Source: Gammaproteobacteria bacterium
GTDB lineage: Bacteria; Pseudomonadota; Gammaproteobacteria; Thiohalobacterales; Thiohalobacteraceae
DNA: 31,063 nucleotides
Reading direction: 5' to 3'
Assembly (NCBI GenBank): GCA_018819175.1
Contig: JAHJQQ010000048.1
Location: 1-31,063 of the forward strand
Below, in pieces: positions 15,647 to 23,734 of the stretch; within the stretch, counting starts at the first letter, position 1; each line of letters starts with the position of its first letter. The translations under genes were made by a program, and so were the position numbers. The notes beneath the pieces are model-generated. The model was not told where the DNA came from. It saw nothing but the letters and a program-made list of their open reading frames with translations, and made no database searches.

Positions 15647-17476
15647 CTACTCAATCTCCACCAACGTCTCATCCGGATTCACTGTATCCCCCTTGGCGAC
15701 ATTGATGGCTTTTACTGTTCCGGCAATCGGCGCCTGAATCTCCGTTTCCATTTTCATGGCTTCGGCGACCAACAGTGGATCGCCGGCTTTAACTGTGGCG
15801 CCGACCTGGACCAATACCTCCACAATGGTGCCGGGCATGGAGGTGGTGACATCGCCGGGTTTGCTGGCGCGCGGGCGTTTACTGCCTTTGTGTGGACGTG
15901 CTGCGCCGCCGCTATCGCTACCATTGCCGGCAGGCTGGATCTCTTCCAACGATTCGACCAGGATTTCTTCGGGCATGCCGTCCACGGTCAGGTAGAACGG
16001 GCGTTGATCCTGATGCTTATGACCTGAGCCGGTGACGCGGATGTGATAGGTCTCGCCATGCAAGGTGACGTTGAATTCGACCGGTCTACCGGCAGTGCTG
16101 TCCTGTGCGGATTTGGGTGGGTCCAACGGTTCCGGTACCAAGGCATTGGCGGCGCGCTTGTCCAGATAATCGCGGCCGATTTCCGGGAACATGGCGAAGG
16201 TGAGTACATCCTCTTCGCTCTTGGCGAGATCGCCGATTTCCTTGCGCAGATTGTCCATTTCCGGTTCGAGCAGATCGGCAGGGCGCACGTCTATGACATC
16301 CTCATTGCCGATGGCCTGCTGACGCACAATGGGATTGACCTGCCCCGGTGCGCGTCCGTAGCGGCCTTGCAGATACAGCTTCACCTCATTGGTGATGGTC
16401 TTATAGCGTGTGCCGGTCATCACGTTGAGCACGGCCTGGGTACCGACGATCTGTGAGGTCGGTGTGACCAGCGGCGGATAGCCCAGATCTTTGCGCACGC
16501 GCGGGATTTCCAGAAACACCTCGTTCATGCGGCTCAGTTCACCCTGTTCGCGCAGTTGAGTATAGAGATTGGAAATCATGCCGCCCGGCACCTGGTAGAT
16601 CTGGACGCGGGTATCCAGCCCAGTGAACTCGCTTTCGAACTGATGATATTTTTTGCGAACCTCGCGAAAATAAAAGCCGATCTCCTGCAGATGATTCAGA
16701 TCCAGGCCGGTATCGAATTCCGTTCCTGCGAGGGCGGCGACCATACTTTCGGTCGGTGGATGACTGGCGCCGCCGGCGAAAGAGGAGATGGCGGTATCGA
16801 TGTGCAGGCAGCCGTTCTCGATGGCCTTTAGCTGACACATCTCGGCAACGCCGGCGGTGGCATGCATGTGCAGATGGATCGGCAAATCCACGGCGGCGCG
16901 CAGTTGCTTGAACAGGTCCGCAGCGATCATGGGTGTGAGCAGGCCGGCCATGTCTTTTACGGCGATGCTGTCGCAGCCGAGTGCGGCGAGTTCTTTCGCC
17001 ATGTTGGCGAAGGTCTCGATGCCGTGCACCGGGCTGGTGGTGTAGCAGATCGTGCCCTGGGCATGTTTGCCGGCCGTTTTGACGGCTTCCAATGCGACCT
17101 GCAGGTTGCGGATATCATTGAGGGCGTCGAAGACGCGGAACACATCGATGCCGTTGGCGGCGGATTTAGCCACGAAGGCGCGTACCACGTCATCGGAATA
17201 ATGCCGATAGCCGAGCAGGTTCTGGCCGCGTAGCAGCATTTGCAGGCGCGTATTGGGTAGTGCTGCGCGCAGTTGGCGCAGACGCTCCCAGGGATCTTCT
17301 TTCAAAAACCGCAGGCAGGCATCGAAGGTGGCGCCACCCCAGACTTCCATCGACCAGTAACCGATGCGGTCCATGCGCTCACAGATCGGCAGCATGTCGG
17401 CGGTGCGCATGCGCGTTGCCAGCAATGACTGATGACCGTCGCGCAGGACGAGTTCGGTGATGTTGACCTTCGGCAT
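15647..17476 (-). CDS. pycB: pyruvate carboxylase subunit B (carboxyltransferase plus biotin carrier; OadA-like)
   Basis: A 609-residue protein that transfers carboxylate from biotin to pyruvate, giving oxaloacetate. The carboxyltransferase TIM barrel begins with LVLRDGHQSLLATR (metal ligand Asp13), then carries Lys174 in IAVKDMAGL (the carbamylated Lys) and the HLHMH metal ligands His203/His205. The conserved central domain is followed by a flexible linker at about 540 and a biotinyl domain with AMKM, biotin on Lys575. The same architecture is found in oxaloacetate decarboxylase alpha, but no membrane beta or gamma subunits are present, and a biotin carboxylase gene lies close by. The interruption between it and pycA is unusual. 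Confidence 0.92.
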   Translation of the reverse strand: MPKVNITELVLRDGHQSLLATRMRTADMLPICERMDRIGYWSMEVWGGATFDACLRFLKEDPWERLRQLRAALPNTRLQMLLRGQNLLGYRHYSDDVVRAFVAKSAANGIDVFRVFDALNDIRNLQVALEAVKTAGKHAQGTICYTTSPVHGIETFANMAKELAALGCDSIAVKDMAGLLTPMIAADLFKQLRAAVDLPIHLHMHATAGVAEMCQLKAIENGCLHIDTAISSFAGGASHPPTESMVAALAGTEFDTGLDLNHLQEIGFYFREVRKKYHQFESEFTGLDTRVQIYQVPGGMISNLYTQLREQGELSRMNEVFLEIPRVRKDLGYPPLVTPTSQIVGTQAVLNVMTGTRYKTITNEVKLYLQGRYGRAPGQVNPIVRQQAIGNEDVIDVRPADLLEPEMDNLRKEIGDLAKSEEDVLTFAMFPEIGRDYLDKRAANALVPEPLDPPKSAQDSTAGRPVEFNVTLHGETYHIRVTGSGHKHQDQRPFYLTVDGMPEEILVESLEEIQPAGNGSDSGGAARPHKGSKRPRASKPGDVTTSMPGTIVEVLVQVGATVKAGDPLLVAEAMKMETEIQAPIAGTVKAINVAKGDTVNPDETLVEIE

Positions 17477-17583
17477 AGCGGTAGTTCCTATAAAACTGCG
17501 CAGATTAAATCCATGTAGAAAGAAAAATTTATTTGTTCAGTACTCCCTATCCCTTCAGGGAGCCAGGGTGAAGTCTTAAATTT

Positions 17584-17687
17584 ACTCCCCCTCATCCTAG
17601 CCTTCTCCCCGAGGGGAGAAGGGACTAATTAATGAACTTTAGCTCCCTCTACCTTCGGGAGAGGGTTGGGGAGAGGGTGTCTCCATC
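17584..17687. repeat. G/C-rich palindrome cluster (CCCTCTCCC family), left block
   Basis: Includes the hairpin CCTTCTCCCC-GA-GGGGAGAAGG (17601-17622) and the CCCTCTACC/GGGAGAGGG block with the GGTTGGGGAGAGGGTG tail (17643-17682). The same word family recurs at 18028-18048 and 30921-31008. The 3' end of the DUF559 reading frame is built from this repeat. Confidence 0.8.
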
Positions 17688-18073
17688 AATGCAGCTCGTA
17701 TTTGTTCAAGTACAGTCTCTAATTCCCCTAATATCTCGTGATTCCAAAAACGCATGACCCGATACCCCATGCATTCCAGCCGGGCGGTTCGCCTAGCATC
17801 GTAGTCAACCTGATAACTGTGTTGTCCGCCATCGGCTTCGATAATTAATCCGGCTTACAGGCAGACGAAATCTACTATGTACGGTTTTATCACCATCTGA
17901 CGTCGGAACTTATAACCCATCAGACGACGTGCCCGCAGATGCTTCCATAATACGATTTCCGCATTGTTGCATTGATGGCGAAGCGAGCGCGCACGCGCCA
18001 GCAGGTTATTTGATTCCCTCACCCTGTCCCTCTCCCGGTGGGAGAGGGGACGCTTCGTTTTTGAGTCGTCCAT
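17639..18073 (-). pseudogene. DUF559 (Vsr-like) endonuclease gene broken by one stop codon
   Basis: One frame of 145 codons with a single TAA at 17855-17857 (codon 73). The first part has the DUF559 start pattern: NNAEIVLWKHLRARRLMGYK, then FRRQMVIKPYIVDFVCL. In the same frame after the stop come AGLIIEADGGQHSYQVDYD, ARRTARLECMGYRVMRFWN and HEILGELETVLEQIR, the rest of the domain. A GAA or CAA to TAA change would explain it. DUF559 proteins have the very-short-patch-repair nuclease fold; their biological role is not well defined. The first residues (RPLSHRERDRVRE) and the last (TPSPQPSPEGRG) are translations of the flanking palindromes. A restart that yields the second half alone is possible but would lack the IVDF part. 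It lies between pycA and pycB. Confidence 0.85.
18014..18050. repeat. G/C-rich palindrome (CCCTCTCCC family), right block
   Basis: Hairpin CCCTCTCCC (18028-18036) with GGGAGAGGG (18040-18048), preceded by CCCTCACCCTG. It forms the 5' coding end of the DUF559 frame and, with the block at 17584-17687, brackets it in inverted orientation. Confidence 0.8.
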
Positions 18074-18116
18074 GACTCATCTCGATTTAGAAAATTACAA
18101 TCACGCTACATCAATA

Positions 18117-19556
18117 TTAAAGCCCCATATGCGCCGCGATAGAGGCGGCGAGCACGGCAGCCATTTCGCGGGTCGGCCGGCTGGTGGTGTAGTCGACCAG
18201 TTCCGGATGCATCTCAACGAAGCTGGTATTGAAATTACGCGCACGGAATTCCTCGGTTTTGAGAATTTCCAGATAGTATGGAATGGTGGTCTTGACGCCG
18301 TACACGCCCATATCTTCCAGCGCACGCGCGGCACGGCTCAACAACTGCTCCCAGTCCAGCGCCCAGACCGTAAGCTTGGCGCACATGGAATCATAGTAGG
18401 GTGGAATCGGATAGCCGGTGTAGATGGCGGCGTCGGTACGCACACCGGGGCCGCCCGGTGCAAGATAACGGGTAATGCGACCGAAACTGGGCAGGAAATC
18501 ATTCTTGGGGTCTTCCGCATTGATCCGAAATTCCATCGCAAAGCCGCGTCGTGAGATCTGGTCCTGGCGATAGCGCAGCGGCAGGCCGGAGGCGATGCGG
18601 ATCTGTTCCTGAACAATGTCCACGCCGGTGATGGCCTCAGTGACCGTATGCTCCACCTGCAGTCGGGTATTCATTTCCATGAAATAGAACTCATGATTTT
18701 CGGTCATGAGGAATTCCACCGTGCCGGCATTCTGATAACCGACGGCGCGCGCGGCGCGCACGGCATAGTCGCCGAGCAGGATGCGCTGTTCATCGCTGAG
18801 CTGTGGCGAGGGCGCGATTTCGATCAATTTCTGATGGCGTCGTTGAATGGAACAGTCGCGTTCGAACAGGTGCACGACATTGTCGTGACTGTCGGCGAGC
18901 ACCTGCATCTCGATATGGCGCGGATTCTCGACACATTTTTCCAGGAACACGTCGGCACTGCCAAACGCCTTTGTGGCCTCGGATATCACGCGATCGTAGT
19001 TGCGGTGCAGCGCTGCTTCATCGTTGCAGCGGCGGATGCCGCGCCCGCCACCGCCCGAGGTCGCCTTGAGCATAACTGGGTAACCGATCTGGCCCGCGAT
19101 GCTGATTGCCTCATCCAGACCGGACAGATTGCCGTCCGTGCCGGGAACCACCGGCACACCGGCCGCCTGCATGGAACGACGGGCTTCGGTCTTATCGCCC
19201 ATGCGTCGGATGACCTCGGCATTGGGGCCTATGAAACGGATATTGCGGCGGGCGCAAATCTCCGCCAGTTGGGGATTCTCGGACAAAAAGCCGTAACCTG
19301 GGTGCAGGGCATCGCAGCCGGTGGCGACGGCCAGATTGACGATGCGATGAGCGTTCAGATATCCCGCGACAGAATCAGGGCCAATGTTGTAGGCCTCATC
19401 GGCCTTTTTGACATGCAGGGCGTGGCGGTCGGCATCGGTGAAGATGGCCGCCGAGCGGATGCCCATTTCACGGCAGGCGCGGGCGATGCGCACGGCGATT
19501 TCGCCACGGTTGGCGATGAGTATCTTTTTGATCACAGGCAGGTCTCGCGCAGCCAC
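18117..19556 (-). CDS. pycA: pyruvate carboxylase subunit A (biotin carboxylase)
   Basis: A 479-residue ATP-grasp enzyme that carboxylates the biotin on PycB with bicarbonate and ATP. Motifs: KKILIANRGEIAVRI at 10-24, HPGYGFLSEN at 85-94, glycine-rich ATP loop SGGGGRGI at 167-174, and EMNTRLQVEHTVTE at 293-306. The end resembles the PycA/AccC family without a fused biotin domain. The start could be the GTG at 19535 (VIKKILIAN), the family's usual beginning. It could instead be an AccC for acetyl-CoA carboxylase, but proximity to the carboxyltransferase subunit and the absence of accB favour pyruvate carboxylase. An insertion of about 640 bases separates it from pycB, so it may have its own 3' end. 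Confidence 0.9.
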   Translation of the reverse strand: MAARDLPVIKKILIANRGEIAVRIARACREMGIRSAAIFTDADRHALHVKKADEAYNIGPDSVAGYLNAHRIVNLAVATGCDALHPGYGFLSENPQLAEICARRNIRFIGPNAEVIRRMGDKTEARRSMQAAGVPVVPGTDGNLSGLDEAISIAGQIGYPVMLKATSGGGGRGIRRCNDEAALHRNYDRVISEATKAFGSADVFLEKCVENPRHIEMQVLADSHDNVVHLFERDCSIQRRHQKLIEIAPSPQLSDEQRILLGDYAVRAARAVGYQNAGTVEFLMTENHEFYFMEMNTRLQVEHTVTEAITGVDIVQEQIRIASGLPLRYRQDQISRRGFAMEFRINAEDPKNDFLPSFGRITRYLAPGGPGVRTDAAIYTGYPIPPYYDSMCAKLTVWALDWEQLLSRAARALEDMGVYGVKTTIPYYLEILKTEEFRARNFNTSFVEMHPELVDYTTSRPTREMAAVLAASIAAHMGL

Positions 19557-19691
19557 CGGTACTTGTAACGGAATGCCAGTCTCGGCAAGCAGTTAGCGAC
19601 CGGAATGACCTGACTTCTACGGAACTTCCCAGCCCCTGTCAACCGCCGCCAGCCAGCCGGGGAAGCCGGGTAATTTCCTGTGTTTTTTGTT

Positions 19692-19720
19692 TTGACACAA
19701 GTGCTTGTACTGGTTATGAT
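19692..19720 (+). promoter_or_regulatory. near-consensus sigma-70 promoter of yceD-rpmF
   Basis: TTGACA (19692-19697), exactly 17 bases, then TATGAT (19715-19720), the best promoter in the window. The expected start is near 19727, only about three bases before the yceD ATG at 19730, which implies a leaderless or nearly leaderless mRNA. It probably drives yceD, rpmF and at least part of the fab cluster. Confidence 0.85.
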
Positions 19721-19729
19721 GCGCGGCCT

Positions 19730-20248
19730 ATGCGAGATCGGCTGCCGGAAACAATAGATACAGCGCCCTTGAAAACCTCAGGTCGCGAATATCGCGGTAG
19801 CCTGTCGGTCCTTGGGATGGCGCGATTGGCTGAAATATTGCGCGACACCGACGTGCCCGATCTGCAAATCAGTCTGTACGCCGGTCGCGATGCGGGCGGT
19901 GTAACCTGCCTGCAGGGCCAGATCGAAGGCAGCTTGCATCTGACCTGCCAGCGTTGTCTGGAGCGGATGGCGTTTCCCGTCAAGATCGATGTTCGGCTCG
20001 CCTTGGTACACAGCGCGGCCGAGGCGGAACGGCTTGCCGAGGCCTATGAGCCACTGCTGGTCGAGAATGAACGTCTGGTGTTACGGGACGTTATTGAAGA
20101 TGAATTATTGTTGGTCGTGCCGAGTTTTCCCCAGCATGACGCAACCGAGCACTGCAGCTTGCCAACCTATCGGGAAGCTGACATCAGTGTTGTGGAGGAG
20201 GAGAAACCCAATCCCTTCGCGGCACTTGCAAGTTTGAAACGTAACTAG
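19730..20248 (+). CDS. yceD: YceD/DUF177 protein (23S rRNA accumulation)
   Basis: A 172-residue protein of the DUF177 family, needed for normal 23S rRNA levels in bacteria and plants (established for the family; mechanism unclear). Family marks are the LTCQRCLERM motif with two Cys in the middle, the EAYEPLLV stretch, the acidic VIEDELLLVVP segment and the terminal KPNPFAALASLKRN, nearly identical to the E. coli ending. The length agrees with E. coli (173), which supports the ATG at 19730 despite having no room for a ribosome site. It is followed by rpmF after 24 bases, the universal arrangement. Confidence 0.95.
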   Translation: MRDRLPETIDTAPLKTSGREYRGSLSVLGMARLAEILRDTDVPDLQISLYAGRDAGGVTCLQGQIEGSLHLTCQRCLERMAFPVKIDVRLALVHSAAEAERLAEAYEPLLVENERLVLRDVIEDELLLVVPSFPQHDATEHCSLPTYREADISVVEEEKPNPFAALASLKRN

Positions 20249-20272
20249 AAATTTTTGTGTCAGGAGTAGGCT

Positions 20273-20452
20273 ATGGCCGTTCAACAGAATCGTAAATCCC
20301 CTTCGAAACGCGGCATGCGTCGTGCGCATGACTCCCTTGCTGCGCCCACGCTGTCCATCGAGCCGACCACGGGTGAAACGCATGTGCGTCACCACATCAG
20401 CCCGGATGGTTTTTACCGTGGTCGCAAAGTGCTGTCCCGCAACGAGGACTGA
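20273..20452 (+). CDS. rpmF: 50S ribosomal protein L32
   Basis: A 59-residue basic ribosomal protein beginning MAVQQNRKSPSKRGMRRAHD, the L32 signature, and ending DGFYRGRKVLSRNED. It has none of the four zinc-binding Cys of the Zn-type L32, so it is the zinc-independent form typical of gammaproteobacteria. A CAGGAG ribosome site lies 7 bases before the ATG. It sits between yceD and plsX. Confidence 0.97.
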   Translation: MAVQQNRKSPSKRGMRRAHDSLAAPTLSIEPTTGETHVRHHISPDGFYRGRKVLSRNED

Positions 20453-20468
20453 TAGTTAAAACCACCTT

Positions 20469-20511
20469 CACCGCTGTGCCGGGCTGGCGTGATCGGCTCG
20501 TCACAGCGGTG
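20469..20511 (+). terminator. hairpin between rpmF and plsX, possible partial terminator
   Basis: A perfect 10-bp stem CACCGCTGTG (20469-20478) with CACAGCGGTG (20502-20511) encloses a 23-base loop and is followed by TTTGCGTTTT. The broken T-run suggests attenuation rather than a full stop, which would let the abundant L32 message be separated from the fab genes. Confidence 0.5.
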
Positions 20512-20568
20512 TTTGCGTTTTAATGTATCGGCAATTCATCCGCTAAAACGGGCTACAACGGACCAGGA

Positions 20569-21600
20569 ATGAGCGCAGACATCACTATCGCGCTGGATGC
20601 CATGGGCGGTGACCATGGCGCAGACACCGTTATACCTGCAGCCCTCAGCACCCTGAACAACCAGCAAGATCTTCGGTTGATTCTGGTGGGCGATCAACGC
20701 CAACTCGAACAGCGCCTGGAGCAGGCCGGTTATGCCAACGCCGACGGTCGGCTGCTGATCCACCATGCCAGCGAAGTGGTCGGCATGGATGAATCCCCCA
20801 CACGTGCCCTGCGTTTCAAGAAAGACTCCTCTATGCGTGTGGCCATTGATCTGGTCAAGAACGGCAGTGCCCATGCCTGTGTCAGCGCGGGGAATACCGG
20901 TGCGCTGATGGCGACCGCGCGCTACGTATTGAAAACACTCACCGGCATCGACCGGCCGGCAATCTCTTCGGCGATCCCCAATATCGAGGGATATACTGAG
21001 GTCCTGGATCTGGGCGCGAATGTCGATTGCACGGCGGAGCATCTGTTTCAGTTTGCCGTGATGGGATCGGTGCTCGCCTCGGCGGTACATGGTCTCGACA
21101 AGCCGCGCATCGGCCTCCTGAATATCGGTGAGGAAGAGATCAAGGGCAACGATCAGGTCAAGGAAGCGGCACGGTTGCTAGGCTCGAGTTCTTTGAACTA
21201 CATCGGCTTCGTCGAAGGCAATGACATCTTCAAGGGCGGTGTCGATGTGGTGGTCTGTGATGGTTTCGTCGGCAATGTCGCGCTCAAGACCATGGAAGGC
21301 GTGGCCAAGATGATCAGCCATTTCATGCGTCAGGAGTTCAAGCGCACTCTACTCACGAAATTGGCGGCAATGATTGCCATGCCCGTATTGAATTCACTGC
21401 GCGATCGCATTGACCCGCGCCGTTACAACGGTGCCAGTCTGCTGGGGCTGCGCGGTATCGTCATCAAGAGTCATGGCGGTGCCGATGCACTGGCGTTTGA
21501 AAACGCAATCAACGTGGCGATGGTCGAAGTCCGCAAGGCCGTCCCGGAACGTATCGATCACCTGCTGGAGGCGTTGCTGACAGAAAGGCGCGTAGATTAA
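20569..21600 (+). CDS. plsX: phosphate acyltransferase PlsX
   Basis: A 343-residue peripheral membrane enzyme that makes acyl-phosphate from acyl-ACP, feeding PlsY in phospholipid synthesis. The N-terminus IALDAMGGDHGADTVIPAA is diagnostic, and the GNTGALMATA and VVCDGFVGNVALKTMEG motifs are present. The length fits (about 340-356). The ATG follows a close GGACCAGGA purine stretch. Its TAA stop shares one base with the fabH ATG, so the two are translationally coupled. Confidence 0.97.
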   Translation: MSADITIALDAMGGDHGADTVIPAALSTLNNQQDLRLILVGDQRQLEQRLEQAGYANADGRLLIHHASEVVGMDESPTRALRFKKDSSMRVAIDLVKNGSAHACVSAGNTGALMATARYVLKTLTGIDRPAISSAIPNIEGYTEVLDLGANVDCTAEHLFQFAVMGSVLASAVHGLDKPRIGLLNIGEEEIKGNDQVKEAARLLGSSSLNYIGFVEGNDIFKGGVDVVVCDGFVGNVALKTMEGVAKMISHFMRQEFKRTLLTKLAAMIAMPVLNSLRDRIDPRRYNGASLLGLRGIVIKSHGGADALAFENAINVAMVEVRKAVPERIDHLLEALLTERRVD

Positions 21601-22565
21601 TGTATTCACGCATCACCGGTACCGGCGGCTATCTGCCGGACAAAGTCCTCACCAATCACGACCTGGAACAGATGGTCGAAACCTCGGACGCGTGGATTCG
21701 CGACCGTACCGGTATCGAAAAACGGCATATTGCAGCCGAAGGTCAAACCACCTGCGATCTTGCGGAGCACGCCGCGCGGCGTGCGCTTGAAGCGGCAGGT
21801 CGCGCAGCCAGCGACATTGATCTGATCATCGTTGCCACCACCACACCTGATCGCATTTTTCCCAGTACCGCCTGCCTGCTGCAGCAACGCCTGGATATAC
21901 ACGGCTGTGCCGCCTTTGATGTACAAGCGGTGTGTACCGGATTTGTTTATGCGCTGGGCGTTGCCGATAAATTCATTCGCACCGGCACGTCCAAGTGTGC
22001 CTTGGTGATTGGCGCGGAAACCTTATCGCGCATTGTTGACTGGACTGATCGTGGTACCTGCGTGCTGTTCGGCGATGGCGCCGGCGCGGTGATTCTGGAA
22101 GCCAGCGAAGAACCCGGTATTCTGTCCACGCATCTGCACGCGGATGGCAGCTTCGAAAGTCTGTTGACCGTCAATGCCGGTGTTTCACAAGGCTATGATG
22201 TCCTGCAAGGTGCTGGCGCCTTTATTCAAATGAAAGGCAATGAGGTGTTCAAGGTGGCGGTGAATACCTTGGGCCGTATCGTTGATGAAACACTGGCCGC
22301 CAATGGCATGAAGAAATCCGACGTCGATTGGTTGATCCCGCATCAGGCAAATATACGTATCATTCAGGCCACGGCCAGGAAGCTTAAACTCCCGACCGAC
22401 CATGTCGTCATCACGGTCGATCAGCATGGCAATACCTCGGCGGCCTCGGTGCCTCTGGCGTTGGATGTCGCGGTACGTGATGGCCGCATCAAGCGCGGAG
22501 AGATCCTGCTGATGGAAGCCTTTGGCGGTGGCTTCACCTGGGGCTCGGCCTTGTTGAAGTATTGA
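21600..22565 (+). CDS. fabH: 3-oxoacyl-[ACP] synthase III (KAS III)
   Basis: A 321-residue enzyme condensing acetyl-CoA with malonyl-ACP to start fatty acid synthesis. The catalytic triad is complete: Cys112 in DVQAVCTGF, His248 in LIPHQANIRI and Asn278 in DQHGNTSAA, with spacing as in E. coli (112/244/274). The N-terminal RITGTGGYLP and the family SDAWIRDRTGI are present. Overlaps the plsX stop. Two tandem copies of a repeat arm begin 12 bases after its stop. Confidence 0.97.
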   Translation: MYSRITGTGGYLPDKVLTNHDLEQMVETSDAWIRDRTGIEKRHIAAEGQTTCDLAEHAARRALEAAGRAASDIDLIIVATTTPDRIFPSTACLLQQRLDIHGCAAFDVQAVCTGFVYALGVADKFIRTGTSKCALVIGAETLSRIVDWTDRGTCVLFGDGAGAVILEASEEPGILSTHLHADGSFESLLTVNAGVSQGYDVLQGAGAFIQMKGNEVFKVAVNTLGRIVDETLAANGMKKSDVDWLIPHQANIRIIQATARKLKLPTDHVVITVDQHGNTSAASVPLALDVAVRDGRIKRGEILLMEAFGGGFTWGSALLKY

Positions 22566-22576
22566 TTTTTCTTCAT

Positions 22577-22715
22577 GAACCGCCAAGGCGCCAAGAACGC
22601 CAAGAAATCTAGGGGAACCGCCAAGACGCCAAGGACGCCAAGAAAATCTATTTAAAAAATTTTATCTGACTTTTTATGTAGACATTCTTGGCGTCCTTGG
22701 CGTCCTTGGCGGTTC
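22577..22715. repeat. long inverted repeat between fabH and fabD (CCGCCAAGGCGCCAAG family)
   Basis: A left arm GAACCGCCAAGACGCCAAG... (22615-22644) pairs with 22685-22715 to give a stem of about 30 bp with a loop of about 40 A/T-rich bases. A second, tandem left arm lies at 22577-22607. Isolated arm sequence recurs at 23841-23862. The hairpin ends about 34 bases before the fabD ATG. Confidence 0.85.
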
Positions 22716-22749
22716 AAAATATATTGTTTCGATATTTATTTTCTGCACA

Positions 22750-23685
22750 ATGAATAAACAACTCGCAATCGTATTTCCCGGTCAGGGCTCGCAGTCGGTC
22801 GGCATGCTGGCGGAACTCGCCACTGTCTACCCTGTGGTTCAGGCAACATTTGCGGAAGCCTCAACCGTACTTGGTTACGATCTTTGGGCGCTGACGCAGG
22901 ATGGCCCCGAGTCAGATCTCAATCAGACTGATCGTACCCAACCCGCCATGCTGGCGGCCGGTGTCGCCGTATGGCGTGCGTGGCAACAACAGGGCGGTGC
23001 GCAACCGGCATTCATGGCGGGTCATAGCCTGGGTGAATACACGGCGCTGGTGTGTGCGGGTAGTCTCGATTTTGCTGACGGCATTCGCTTGGTGGCCGAA
23101 CGCGGTCGGAGCATGCAGGAAGCCGTGCCTGCGGGCATAGGTGCGATGGCGGCCATTTTAGGGCTGGATGATGACCAGGTGCGTCAGGCCTGCAGCAATG
23201 CCGAAGAAGGTGAAGTTGTCTCTGCCGTGAATTTCAATTCGCCGGGGCAGGTGGTAATTGCCGGTCACAAGGCTGCCGTCGATCGCGCCTGTGAGCAAGC
23301 CAAGGCGATGGGCGCCAAGCGTGCACTGCCGTTGGCCGTCAGCGTGCCTTCTCACAGCAGTTTAATGCGTCCCGCCGCCGAGGCCTTTGCGGACACATTG
23401 GCGGCGACAACGTTCAAAGCACCACAGATTCCCGTCATCCACAACGCCGATATCAGCGCACATAGCGATGCCGACGCGATCCGTGCCGCGCTGACGCAGC
23501 AGCTGTATAGCCCCGTACGCTGGGTGGAGACTATTCAATATCTTGCTGCGCAGGGTATTACGCATATGCTCGAAGCGGGACCGGGCAAGGTGCTCATCGG
23601 TTTGAACAAGCGCATCGACAAGAACATTGTGTCGGTCGCGGCGTTCGATAGCGCTTCGCTAGCCGAGGCGCTGACAGCGTTGTAG
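22750..23685 (+). CDS. fabD: malonyl-CoA:ACP transacylase
   Basis: A 311-residue enzyme loading malonate onto ACP. The nucleophile is Ser93 in GHSLGEYTA; Arg118 and His202 (SVPSHSSLM) complete the active site, in register with E. coli Ser92/Arg117/His201. The N-terminus LAIVFPGQGSQSVGM is diagnostic. The ATG has no clear ribosome site, the upstream bases being A/T-rich sequence next to the inverted repeat. It lies between fabH and fabG as in E. coli. Confidence 0.97.
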   Translation: MNKQLAIVFPGQGSQSVGMLAELATVYPVVQATFAEASTVLGYDLWALTQDGPESDLNQTDRTQPAMLAAGVAVWRAWQQQGGAQPAFMAGHSLGEYTALVCAGSLDFADGIRLVAERGRSMQEAVPAGIGAMAAILGLDDDQVRQACSNAEEGEVVSAVNFNSPGQVVIAGHKAAVDRACEQAKAMGAKRALPLAVSVPSHSSLMRPAAEAFADTLAATTFKAPQIPVIHNADISAHSDADAIRAALTQQLYSPVRWVETIQYLAAQGITHMLEAGPGKVLIGLNKRIDKNIVSVAAFDSASLAEALTAL

Positions 23686-23734
23686 TAGTTAGGCTGTGAA
23701 CCGCTGAAGCAATGAACAAACGAAGACGTTGTTT

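Noticed and set aside
15647..17476. Oxaloacetate decarboxylase sodium pump alpha subunit
   Set aside because: No membrane beta or gamma subunits are nearby, and a biotin carboxylase partner is, so two-subunit pyruvate carboxylase fits better.
17855..17857. Programmed read-through or recoding at the DUF559 stop
   Set aside because: The codon is TAA, not UGA or UAG, with no slippery sequence or evident recoding structure; a plain nonsense change is simpler.
18648..19568. A 306-residue open frame opposite pycA, and long frames opposite rne (2476-4388)
   Set aside because: Low-complexity or motif-free shadows of well-supported genes on the other strand.
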